Assembly (NCBI GenBank): GCA_001689535.1
Contig: LUJP01000027.1
Span: forward strand, 1-48,681
Reading direction: 5' to 3'
From: Bacteroidales bacterium M5
GTDB lineage: Bacteria > Bacteroidota > Bacteroidia > Bacteroidales > Muribaculaceae
DNA: 48,681 nt
The notes below the pieces were generated by a model. That model did not search any database. It worked only from the letters and a program-made list of their open reading frames with translations, and was not told where the DNA came from. Below, piece after piece: positions 1 through 7,256 of this stretch. A program made the position numbers and the translations under genes. Position 1 is the stretch's first letter. Every line of letters begins with the position of its first letter.

Positions 1-31
1 GCCGTAGCGTGTCCGCTGAATAGTTACTGCC

Positions 32-111
32 CTGGGAGCGTCGGCCTCCGGCCGTCGGAAAGCATCGATGGCTTTTTTCCCGGAGGACGGCGAGGACGCC
101 GACCCTCCCAG
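32..111 (+). repeat. E repeat copy 1 (long imperfect hairpin)
   Basis: An 80-bp element with near-perfect inverted ends, CTGGGAGCGTCGGC at the left and GCCGACCCTCCCAG at the right. The arms pair over about 25 bp with only a few mismatches, leaving a variable loop of about 25-30 nt. The same arms with a different loop recur at 2628-2711 and 16626-16708. It lies just past the 3' end of the small secreted protein gene. A 20-nt hairpin (CGTCGATA-TCCT-TATCGACG, 122-141) follows, as it also does after copy 2. Confidence 0.85.
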
Positions 112-121
112 ACCTGTGGAA

Positions 122-141
122 CGTCGATATCCTTATCGACG
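122..141. repeat. H hairpin next to E copy 1
   Basis: CGTCGATA, a 4-nt loop, then TATCGACG: a perfect 8-bp stem. Related hairpins with a 9-bp stem (GCGTCGATA-TCTC-TATCGACGC) occur at 2540-2561 and 2721-2742. The last of these sits at the same distance from E copy 2 as this one does from E copy 1, so E and H behave as one composite unit here. Confidence 0.75.
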
Positions 142-159
142 TGATATATATTTGGTAGT

Positions 160-525
160 TTAAAGCGTTATTGTACCCTCATAAACCGTTCCGCCATCGG
201 TAGTGCAGCGGATTGTGTAGGTTCCCGGAAGGGTGGGGGCCTCTATGAAAGGTTGTGTCGGAGTGAGTACATCTAAAATCGATTCCGGTCCAGAAACCTC
301 TACATCCATATACTCATAGTCGAAATTGGCATTGAATACAAGCACCCCGTTTATGGCCTCGCATTCAATGATGGTTCTTGATGGAATACGTTTTTTATTA
401 TTCGCATTCTGGACTTGAGTAAGTGTGGTTTTATTGTTATCCGGTTCATCTGCGAGAAGATTCATGTTCATCCCAGCAAAAGAGGAAACAAGGAGGAGTA
501 GCAGGCAGGTAAATTTTTTAATCAT
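160..525 (-). CDS. Small secreted protein, DUF3244-like
   Basis: A 121-aa protein with a clear N-terminal signal peptide (hydrophobic run at about residues 7-25, ending near LLA). The mature part is a short beta-rich domain with the pattern IPSRTIIEC, then VLVFNANFDYEYMDVEVSG and a C-terminal GTYTIRCTTDGGTVYEGTITL-type tail. This resembles the small DUF3244 proteins of Bacteroidales; the family call is from memory and the function is unknown. It is expected in the periplasm or outside the cell. Next upstream on the same strand is a membrane TPR/HTH regulator. The 292-bp gap between them carries paired direct repeats and a palindrome over the -7 box, so regulation by that neighbour is plausible. 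A remnant of a paralogue lies at 19616-19702. Confidence 0.75.
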   Translation of the reverse strand: MIKKFTCLLLLLVSSFAGMNMNLLADEPDNNKTTLTQVQNANNKKRIPSRTIIECEAINGVLVFNANFDYEYMDVEVSGPESILDVLTPTQPFIEAPTLPGTYTIRCTTDGGTVYEGTITL

Positions 526-554
526 GATTTTGATATTAGATGGTTAGTTTGTTA

Positions 555-577
555 GTATGCAAAGTTATTTTGCATAC
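555..577 (-). promoter_or_regulatory. -7 box inside a perfect palindrome (putative operator)
   Basis: GTATGCAAA, 5 nt, TTTGCATAC is a perfect 9-bp inverted repeat. On the minus strand it contains TAACTTTG (560-567), matching the Bacteroides -7 consensus TAnnTTTG, 34 bp before the start codon of the secreted protein. No TTG lies at the right distance for a -33 element; the direct repeat TCTATCAT (589-596) occupies that place. Confidence 0.6.
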
Positions 578-588
578 CCCAAAGAACC

Positions 589-704
589 TCTATCATCGTC
601 AAAAATAAATCTATCATTTTGCATTCGGTAAATTGCATGTAATCAGCCGTATAATGATAAATAAGATTTAGCAAATCTATCATTCGGCGAAACTCATCTA
701 TCAG
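589..704. promoter_or_regulatory. Four TCTATCA(T) direct repeats in two 21-bp phased pairs
   Basis: TCTATCAT occurs at 589-596, 610-617 and 676-683, and TCTATCA at 697-703. Within each pair the start-to-start distance is exactly 21 bp (589/610 and 676/697), two turns of the helix, so a dimeric regulator could contact both sites on one face. The proximal pair begins where the -33 element of the downstream minus-strand gene would be. This fits an activator-dependent promoter. The regulator is unknown; the adjacent TPR/HTH gene is the obvious candidate. Confidence 0.6.
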
Positions 705-817
705 TTGTTTCCGAGGAGTTGTAAAGTAACCCCAATAAGGGTTAGGACTGGGAGTTTTTTCTCGGTTTTTCCGGGTGTTTATTGTATAAAGTAGGGTAGT
801 TGGCTGATAGTGTATAT

Positions 818-2482
818 TCAGTTCATATAAGAGAGATATGTCGCGGCCTCTTCAATCCCCGAGTGTTTAATTTTAACTTTAAGCCGGGATTTACGGTTGT
901 AGATTACCTCCTTGCTCTCCCCTAAGATAATGGAAATGGCCGGAGCTGTCAGTCCCGACACGGAATATAAAAAAAGATTATAATCCCTTTCTTTCAGATC
1001 TGGGAAATCACGTTTGAAATTCGAACACAGATTATGTGCGTGTCGGTCTATGGTGTGTGAAAGCCGGTCTATGGTATCCTGAGTGGAAAAAGTACTGTCA
1101 ATAAATCCCTTTATTTCTTTCGCAATCTTTTTACCTTCGTTTTCGGAGTATGCGGAGCAAAGTTGCTCGAGAATCACAAGTTTTGAAGATAGAAGTTCTT
1201 TTATGCTTTGGGAAAGTTCGGCATTGTTATCAGCAAGGGCGGTATTGCGGTTTGTCTGGATTTTAAGAGTCTCGGTAAGTGTGTTCGCATTCTGGATAAA
1301 TTCCATTCTTTCAGTCCGGCGACGGTGGTTGATATATCTTATCCAGATATAAGCTCCTGTTATTAACAACAAAGCAATAAAAGCGGACGCACCCCATAAA
1401 ATATATGAGATTTTCAGGCGTGTTCTGTACATTTCAGCGTTATGCCTGTGGTATTCCTCTATGGATGAATCTACCGAACGCGACATCATAACGCGAAGTA
1501 CACTATCCTGCAGAGCCCGGTACCGGTTGAGGACTTTATAAGCCTCCTTGTAGTCATTGTTTTTTGCCAACACTGCAAAATGTGGCTGTCGGTTAATCTT
1601 ACTCAGATAGCCTATAAGAATTTTCCTGTCTGCTTCACTTATCCTGGCAGAATCTGTCATGGCAAGAAGTAACGAAATATTATCCGGAGCACCGGAAGAA
1701 AGGTCGGAATCATTGAAGCGTAGTGCCTGCGCATATTCTGCCAGAGACAATGAATCTTTATTTGTCGAGAAAGCACACAGTGCCAGAATTTCGTGAACAC
1801 CGTTTGCAAATGTTGAATCATAAGCGGCTTCCGGCAACGCAAGCAGTTCATATGAAAGAACAGTAGCAGAATCATACTGACCGTTATTATTATAAGCGCT
1901 TGCAAGATTAAGCATTGCGTATATTTTCCAGTCACGCCGACCGACACTGTCGAATGTACAAACCGCTTTCTTTGCGGCCGCGATTTGACGATTGGTATCG
2001 AGGATTTTTCCATATACTCCCCACATTGACATCGCACAGAGACCTTCCCTGAAGACGTCTCCAGCCTTGGCGGCAGCCTCACTTCCTCTGGTAAGATATA
2101 CGGCAGCTTTGCCGAATTCCTTTCTTGCGCTATAAAGATTCCCTTGTAGATACAAAGAAGTTGCAGCATGAGAATAATCTTTTGAATCCAGAAAATATTC
2201 AGAGGCGATTGAAAGCGCTTTATCATCTAAGCTGTCGTTGAAAGACTTATAAAGAGCAAGATTATAGAGCATATCATATAAGGCCCGGTCGCGGTCGGAG
2301 CGGAGGGCGGCGGTGTCCACGCTGTCGATGAGAATCATTGCCGAGTCGGGGTGCTCGTCGATTATGGCCTCGATGTGCTCAAGGCGTGAGCGCTCGGGCG
2401 AGGGCGCGCAGCACGGAAGCAGCTGGATGGCAACGGCAGCGATGAGGAGTAAGGCGGGGAATAATGACGGTTTCAGTTTCAT
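818..2482 (-). CDS. TPR-transmembrane-HTH regulator
   Basis: A 554-aa protein using the start at 2482, whose product begins MKLKPSLF and gives a normal signal sequence; a start 17 codons further upstream is less likely. The N-terminal hydrophobic segment ends in LLPCC, possibly a poor lipobox. Residues of about 30-340 are helical repeats of TPR type (for example the Y-L-Q-G-N-L-Y-S-A segment). One transmembrane helix follows at about 358-384, then a charged coiled-coil segment of about 390-440, then a C-terminal helix-turn-helix at about 495-540 (LKERDYNLF...GLTAPAISIILGESKEVIYNRKSRLKVKI). This architecture is common in Bacteroidota: an extracytoplasmic sensor with a cytoplasmic DNA-binding tail. 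The ligand and targets are unknown. The secreted-protein gene just downstream is a likely target (inference). Confidence 0.85.
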   Translation of the reverse strand: MKLKPSLFPALLLIAAVAIQLLPCCAPSPERSRLEHIEAIIDEHPDSAMILIDSVDTAALRSDRDRALYDMLYNLALYKSFNDSLDDKALSIASEYFLDSKDYSHAATSLYLQGNLYSARKEFGKAAVYLTRGSEAAAKAGDVFREGLCAMSMWGVYGKILDTNRQIAAAKKAVCTFDSVGRRDWKIYAMLNLASAYNNNGQYDSATVLSYELLALPEAAYDSTFANGVHEILALCAFSTNKDSLSLAEYAQALRFNDSDLSSGAPDNISLLLAMTDSARISEADRKILIGYLSKINRQPHFAVLAKNNDYKEAYKVLNRYRALQDSVLRVMMSRSVDSSIEEYHRHNAEMYRTRLKISYILWGASAFIALLLITGAYIWIRYINHRRRTERMEFIQNANTLTETLKIQTNRNTALADNNAELSQSIKELLSSKLVILEQLCSAYSENEGKKIAKEIKGFIDSTFSTQDTIDRLSHTIDRHAHNLCSNFKRDFPDLKERDYNLFLYSVSGLTAPAISIILGESKEVIYNRKSRLKVKIKHSGIEEAATYLSYMN

Positions 2483-2509
2483 GGGGGCTATAAGGGCTCG
2501 AATTCTACA

Positions 2510-2517
2510 CAAAAGTA
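2510..2517 (-). promoter_or_regulatory. -7 box TACTTTTG for the TPR/HTH gene
   Basis: On the minus strand TACTTTTG matches TAnnTTTG, 27 bp before the start at 2482. The usual -33 position falls at about 2537-2540, inside the beginning of the repeat cluster (2534 onward), so the repeats abut or replace the upstream promoter half. Confidence 0.5.
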
Positions 2518-2533
2518 ATAAAAAACCCGACAA

Positions 2534-2627
2534 CTGGGAGCGTCGATATCTCTATCGACGCCTGGGGGCATTAGCGTTAGGTTGGAGAATGTATGCCGAT
2601 AAGGATATCGGCACTCCGCGACGCCAA
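2534..2627. repeat. R repeat copy 1 (two hairpins)
   Basis: A unit of about 94 bp beginning CTGGGAGCGTCG. It contains the hairpin GCGTCGATA-TCTC-TATCGACGC (2540-2561) and a second one, TGCCGATA-AGGA-TATCGGCA (2594-2613). It recurs in degenerate form at about 2718-2800, on the other side of E copy 2. Confidence 0.75.
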
Positions 2628-2711
2628 CTGGGAGCGTCGGCCTCCGGCCGTCGGAATTGGAAATATTTCTGTAGCTTTTTCCGGTGGACGGCGGGACGCC
2701 GACCCTCCCAG
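2628..2711 (+). repeat. E repeat copy 2
   Basis: An 84-bp copy of the E element: CTGGGAGCGTCGGC at the left, GCCGACCCTCCCAG at the right, and a loop unrelated to those of copies 1 and 3. It sits between the two R repeats, upstream of the TPR/HTH gene and downstream of the terminase gene. Confidence 0.85.
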
Positions 2712-2717
2712 GCTCAT

Positions 2718-2812
2718 GGAGCGTCGATATCTCTATCGACGCCTGGGGGTTAAGTTCGAGAATGTGTGCTGATGAGGACGTCGGCATGCCGCGAAGCTTC
2801 ACTGGGAACGTC
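2718..2812. repeat. R repeat copy 2 (degenerate)
   Basis: Repeats R copy 1: the hairpin GCGTCGATA-TCTC-TATCGACGC (2721-2742) is identical. The middle is about 9 bp shorter and the second hairpin is eroded (TGCTGATGAGGACGTCGGCA, 2767-2786). It ends in ACTGGGAACGTC, 25 bp before the terminase stop codon. Confidence 0.7.
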
Positions 2813-2836
2813 TCTCCAGATAGAACAGCGCAACCG

Positions 2837-4720
2837 TCACTGATTGCGCGGGAGGATGGCCTGCAGGCCGGTGTAGTCGGTTGAGGGCATGCTGGCAATC
2901 ACGTAGAGGGCGATGGCGCGGGTCATCAGCACATCGTCGTGGGCCGGCGGCGTGGCCTCGTAGACGCCCGATGGCTGCTGCCGGTAGGTTGCCATCTCGT
3001 TGCAGGCCGTCGCGCTGCGCTCCACATAACCGCCGTCGCGCACCATGCTTATCAGCCCCGTAATGATCACCGATTTCGTGGCGCGGTTGGTGTGGAACCC
3101 CACGCGCGTCTCGTTGCGGTCGCGCGTGGCGGCATCGCGGCTGCGGCGCACATACAGACGCCGGTACACCGCATTTAGCTCCTCCAGAATGTACTGCGAG
3201 GGGCCTTCCGTGGCCGTCTCCAGCGAATTGCTCTCGATCACCAGCAGAGCGCCGTTGTAGAACCGCGCTATCGCCGCCGCCTTCCATCCCAGAAGGTCGT
3301 GGTCGCAGTGTCCGCGCCATTGCGCCACCACTTCGGGCCGCTCGAACGCCCGCATGCGCATCACCGCTATCACCGACCAGTCGGCCGAGGCCCCCCGGCC
3401 TCCCACGTCGACCGCCGCCACGTAATCGGCCGGACGCTCACCGCCGCTCTGCGGCATCTCCCATATCTTCAGGCGTCCGGTGGCGTCGGGGGTGAAATGC
3501 ACGTCGCGCAGCGCTTCCGGGCCCTTGGCCTCGCGGCCGGTCACTTCGCCCGTGGCCAGAGGCTCGCGGCAGTCTTCGCGCAGGCGTTCCACCGCCTCGG
3601 GGTCGAACACCGACCGGGCCGAGTTGGTAAACGCCTCCACATCGTCCGTGGGATACTCCGCCTTCATGGCCTCGTGGGTGCTGAACTCGCGGCGCTTGAA
3701 CCGGTACCATGTGATCATCTCCAGTGTGAGCCCCTTTTCCCACAGGCGCCGCTCGTAGTCGTCCATACTCTCGAGCAGCCGCCGCGGATTGCGGCAGGGC
3801 ATACGGTACATCTCTATCTCGTGCCACGGCACGAACACTGGCCGGTAGGCCGACACGCCCTCGCGCGCCCTCAGCCACTCGCTGTGGAAGAAGTTGCCAA
3901 CGCCGTTGGCCGTGCTCTCCATGGCTATCATCGAGCACTCCACCCCCGGAATACCTCCGCACACAGCCCTGATGAAGGCCTCGGGCGTCATCGACTCGGA
4001 ATCCTTCCAGAATGCCACCTCGCTCAGGTGGGCCATCGAGCAGTCAAGGCCGCGCACGGCCTCCTGGCCCATGCTCGAGGCCACGGTGACGCGGCAGCCC
4101 CGGCCGGCTATCTCGCGGGTGTTGCGCGCGCCCTCGAAGGCGCGGAAGCATGGCGGCTCGTCGCCCGTCCACATCTCCGGCGGGTAAGAGTCGAGCATGG
4201 CCGTGTACATTCCGCGTATCGCCGCCGAGGTGTCCTTGACCTGGGCGCATATCAGCGAATTCCAGTTGCGACGGAGCACCGTCTGTATCCAGGCGAAATA
4301 CATCTGCACCAGCGTCGACCCTCCCCACTGGCGCGCCTTGAGCATTATCAGGCGCAAGGGCCTCCCGTCGCGCCGGTCCTCCTCAAGCAGCGAGGCCACG
4401 CGGCGCTGAGGGGCGTTGAGTACAAACGGCACTCGCCGTCCCGTGGTCTTGTGGCGGATGGTGACACAGCTCACCGCCCAGTATTCGAAGTCGTGGCGCA
4501 GCCGAAGGCGCCGGAATTCCGTGGCATCCTTCACCCGCTTCCATTCCGGGTCGGCCACCATGCTTTCGGGAAGCCACAGATACCCCTGCTCCCATTTCAC
4601 GCGCTTTTTCAGGCGTGGTCCGCAGGCGCCGCGGCCCGACAGCGGATTGTAGTCCGTGGCGAGGGTCTTGTTGCGTCGGCGGTTCTCTTCCAGCGCCTGA
4701 TTGATTTCCTGTTCTGTCAT
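2837..4720 (-). CDS. Phage-type terminase large subunit (TerL), intact
   Basis: A 627-aa ATPase-nuclease of the kind that packages phage DNA. Visible motifs, by approximate residue: a Walker A variant LKARQWGGST at 127-136; a motif II position HLSEVAFW at 231-238, with Ser-Glu in place of Asp-Glu; a coupling motif AMESTANG at 266-273; and a C-terminal RNase H-like nuclease with Asp438 (VDVGGRGASADWS), Glu496 (VIESNS) and Asp595/596 (AHDDVLMTRA). Both active centres look complete and the length is normal. It overlaps the 819-aa gene by ATGA, so the two are translationally coupled. No portal, capsid, protease, small terminase or integrase is present. The whole operon is visibly GC-rich compared with its surroundings. 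It could be a phage remnant under selection or a domesticated packaging enzyme. Confidence 0.88.
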   Translation of the reverse strand: MTEQEINQALEENRRRNKTLATDYNPLSGRGACGPRLKKRVKWEQGYLWLPESMVADPEWKRVKDATEFRRLRLRHDFEYWAVSCVTIRHKTTGRRVPFVLNAPQRRVASLLEEDRRDGRPLRLIMLKARQWGGSTLVQMYFAWIQTVLRRNWNSLICAQVKDTSAAIRGMYTAMLDSYPPEMWTGDEPPCFRAFEGARNTREIAGRGCRVTVASSMGQEAVRGLDCSMAHLSEVAFWKDSESMTPEAFIRAVCGGIPGVECSMIAMESTANGVGNFFHSEWLRAREGVSAYRPVFVPWHEIEMYRMPCRNPRRLLESMDDYERRLWEKGLTLEMITWYRFKRREFSTHEAMKAEYPTDDVEAFTNSARSVFDPEAVERLREDCREPLATGEVTGREAKGPEALRDVHFTPDATGRLKIWEMPQSGGERPADYVAAVDVGGRGASADWSVIAVMRMRAFERPEVVAQWRGHCDHDLLGWKAAAIARFYNGALLVIESNSLETATEGPSQYILEELNAVYRRLYVRRSRDAATRDRNETRVGFHTNRATKSVIITGLISMVRDGGYVERSATACNEMATYRQQPSGVYEATPPAHDDVLMTRAIALYVIASMPSTDYTGLQAILPRNQ

Positions 4721-7176
4721 GGGCGCGCGAATATGAGTCTGACACCTTTGAACCTGAAATCGGCCGACGCGCTCCCTTTCAGCTCCAGCAGCAGGTAAGG
4801 GCGCGGAGGAGCCGCCACGCGCAGAGCCACAGGCGAATTTATCTGTCCCTCAGCCGTGCATTTCACCACCGGGTAGGTATCGCCGCTTCCTCCGTGGGCT
4901 CGCACACTCAGAGAGCCTGAAAATGCCACTGAGTCGAGCATCCACTCCACGGCTATAAGACTGCGCCGGCGGTCCACGGCTATCTCGTGTCGCCATTCAA
5001 CCTCTGAGGCCGCGGAAGGAGTCTCGCCGGGGCGCACCGTGTTCCCCTCCGGAGTAAGAAGCAGCGGCACCCCGCCGGCATCGTACACGGCTGTGGCGTT
5101 GAGCCGCGGACGGTGAAAACCGTCACCGCCCATAACCCACACCCTGCCATTGCTATCAGTGAGCCAGGTGCGCCCTGTGGCCTGACAGTGAACGCAACTC
5201 TCCGTTCCTTCGGGCAGATTAATCGCCGATGCCTTCGACGCCTTTATCAGAATCGCCCCGCCGCCGTCGGCCGCTATGGCCATGGTGCCCTCGGGCGTGG
5301 CCGTCACGCCCTCTCCACTGCGCACCCCGCGGGACGATATGAGCGAGGCCGACGCTATGCGGTTGGAGGCGTTGACAGCCACGGCATAGATGCCTTCGGA
5401 TGTAAACACATGTAGATGGCTGCGCGAGAAATCCCACGACGACAGCGACCGCGCCGCCCCCACAATCGCCACAATCGGTGCGCGGCTGCACTCCACGCAC
5501 GCCTTCGGGCTCAGAGGCGCCCAGGCCGGAGCCGACGCTATCGCCCCCGGCATTCTCTCGCCGGGCGCAGTGGCGGTGCCTCTGTCGGGTATCGGTTCGG
5601 CGGTGGGCGTGAGCTCTATGGGCACGAGGCCGCCCTGGAGGTGCAGGGCTATACCGGCGCGCTCGTCGGGCGTGAGACTTATGGCGGCTTTGCTCACCGC
5701 CGTTCCCCGCCGCAGCCATACCGTCATGCTCTTTGCCCCCGCATCCGGATAGCTTGCCAGGGGCGCGAGCGATAGCGGGGCGTGGCCCGTGCCCGATGTG
5801 AGTGCGCTCACTGTGCGGCCGTCCACGAATTCGGTCACTGTCAGCACGTCCCATTCTCCTTCGGCCGATGAATTGGTTGCGCCGAAGAATTCCTCCGGAG
5901 GATAGCCGGGGTAGGGAAGCGGGGTGATGTCGCCCCACAGTGTGGAGTCGCCGTCAGTTGCCACGCTCCGAGCCGAAAAGGAATGCGGCGCCGAAATCTG
6001 GCGCAGTAAGCTTCCGGAGCCGTCCGATGAAGCCGCGCCCCGGGCTTTGGCCGTGCAGGCTTTTATGGCCGTGCTTTCCTCGGATGGCGTGGCGGCGTGA
6101 GAGGCGGTGAGGTGGTGCTCTGTGGCGGAAAGGGCGCCCGCGTCCACGCGCCACACGTCTGCGCACGCTTCCGTACATCTCGCGGCAACGCTGCGTGCCG
6201 TGGCCATGCGGCGGTTTTCGAGCGATGCCAGGCGCGAGGTGGCTCCCGGCAGCGCTATGGTGATGGTGGTGGAGGCCGTGCCGCCGGTGATGCTGCATGC
6301 GGCTTTGTCGGCCGCGTCAAAGGGATGAATCTGCGGGCTTACGCATATCTCCACACCGGCCACGCGCTTCATCCACTCGCCCGGCAGTAGGTCGGGCGGC
6401 ACGGTGGCTTTTATCCTGAAGGTGTCTACCGTGGTCTGGAATGCAGGAATGCTGACTGTGCGGTCGGCCGCCTCCCCGCTGATGGTGCATGGCGTGGCAA
6501 TTCCTGCGCAGCCCTGCCAGCCCGAGGGCGCGCAGAGTATTTTGGGCGGAGAGGTGTAGAGCGTCGAGCCGTCGGTGGCGCGGATGCGGTAGAAAGCCAC
6601 TACGGGCTGGAACCACAGTCCGGCGGCCTGTGTGCGTAGCGCCAGGTCGGTGTAAGCCTCGGCCATGGTGCGCCCTATGCGGCGAAGCGATGCGGAGTCG
6701 AGGCTGCGTCCGGCCGTGACGGTGCAGCCGGTGAGCGTCATGGCCTCGAAATTGAGTGTGGCGGTGCCGCGTAGCTCCGCCTCCAGCCGCACGGGTCTCA
6801 CAGGCGGAAGCGTCCCGGCCAGAACCGCTCCGGTCGCGTTCTCGCCCCGGCTTTTGAAAACATGCTGCGGACCCTCGTCGGTCATCACAGTGGCGCCGTA
6901 GGCCGTCGCTACGGCGCAATACGCCGGTGTAGCAGTCGATCCGAATGTCGTAGGGCATCCGCCCGTCAGCGCGGAGAGAGCCAGAGGGTAGCGGTGCGAT
7001 GGGTCGGCCGAAGTTGCCTGCAGGAGCGTCTGGCGCCAGTGTCCTTCTGCCGCCGTTACGGCCGCCGCGCAGGGCACAAGCGCTCCTGATGCGGCGGCAT
7101 GCAGCCCGTCGCATCGCGATTCCGCGTCGGAGACCTTGGCTTCCGTGGCGGGGATAAAAACGTTGAGGTGTTTCAT
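4717..7176 (-). CDS. Phage-like beta-rich protein, partner of TerL
   Basis: An 819-aa protein without signal peptide or membrane segment, rich in Ala, Thr, Ser and Gly and predicted mostly beta. The segment around residues 585-650 (HVFTSEGIYAVAV, then ISSRGVRSGEGVTATPEGTMAIAADGGGAIL) resembles the beta-propeller-like part of large structural proteins in phages of Bacteroidetes. The C-terminal 90 residues (RHEIAVDRRRSLIAVEWMLDS onward) resemble the terminal domain of the same proteins. This likeness is from memory and needs a profile search. It is the first gene of the operon, followed by TerL with an ATGA overlap. Phages usually carry TerL before structural genes, so the order is reversed. 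A good promoter lies just upstream at 7203-7233. Confidence 0.6.
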   Translation of the reverse strand: MKHLNVFIPATEAKVSDAESRCDGLHAAASGALVPCAAAVTAAEGHWRQTLLQATSADPSHRYPLALSALTGGCPTTFGSTATPAYCAVATAYGATVMTDEGPQHVFKSRGENATGAVLAGTLPPVRPVRLEAELRGTATLNFEAMTLTGCTVTAGRSLDSASLRRIGRTMAEAYTDLALRTQAAGLWFQPVVAFYRIRATDGSTLYTSPPKILCAPSGWQGCAGIATPCTISGEAADRTVSIPAFQTTVDTFRIKATVPPDLLPGEWMKRVAGVEICVSPQIHPFDAADKAACSITGGTASTTITIALPGATSRLASLENRRMATARSVAARCTEACADVWRVDAGALSATEHHLTASHAATPSEESTAIKACTAKARGAASSDGSGSLLRQISAPHSFSARSVATDGDSTLWGDITPLPYPGYPPEEFFGATNSSAEGEWDVLTVTEFVDGRTVSALTSGTGHAPLSLAPLASYPDAGAKSMTVWLRRGTAVSKAAISLTPDERAGIALHLQGGLVPIELTPTAEPIPDRGTATAPGERMPGAIASAPAWAPLSPKACVECSRAPIVAIVGAARSLSSWDFSRSHLHVFTSEGIYAVAVNASNRIASASLISSRGVRSGEGVTATPEGTMAIAADGGGAILIKASKASAINLPEGTESCVHCQATGRTWLTDSNGRVWVMGGDGFHRPRLNATAVYDAGGVPLLLTPEGNTVRPGETPSAASEVEWRHEIAVDRRRSLIAVEWMLDSVAFSGSLSVRAHGGSGDTYPVVKCTAEGQINSPVALRVAAPPRPYLLLELKGSASADFRFKGVRLIFARP

Positions 7177-7202
7177 AGCGTGACAAAGGATTTGTGAAGC
7201 GG

Positions 7203-7233
7203 CAAATTTAATTCCCGCTTACCCCCTTGTCAA
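7203..7233 (-). promoter_or_regulatory. Promoter of the 819-aa/TerL operon
   Basis: On the minus strand TTG (7231-7233), 20 nt, TAAATTTG (7203-7210) is an excellent Bacteroides primary-sigma promoter, 26 bp before the ATG at 7176. No -24/-12 sigma-54 promoter is seen, although the gene upstream encodes a sigma-54 activator. The perfect palindrome CGCCAT-T-ATGGCG (7241-7253) lies immediately upstream and could be an operator. Confidence 0.7.
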
Positions 7234-7256
7234 CGCCATTCGCCATTATGGCGGAT

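Noticed and set aside
2534..2812. A CRISPR array
   Set aside because: Repeats are few, of several kinds, and self-complementary throughout; spacing is irregular and no cas gene is present.
3299..4798. A 499-codon open frame on the plus strand opposite the terminase gene
   Set aside because: Its product is rich in His, Arg and Ala without domains, and the minus strand encodes a full set of terminase motifs. Long antisense frames are expected in GC-rich coding DNA.
2837..7176. An active prophage
   Set aside because: Only a terminase and one phage-like protein are present. No integrase, portal, capsid, tail, lysis or attachment repeats were found on either side.
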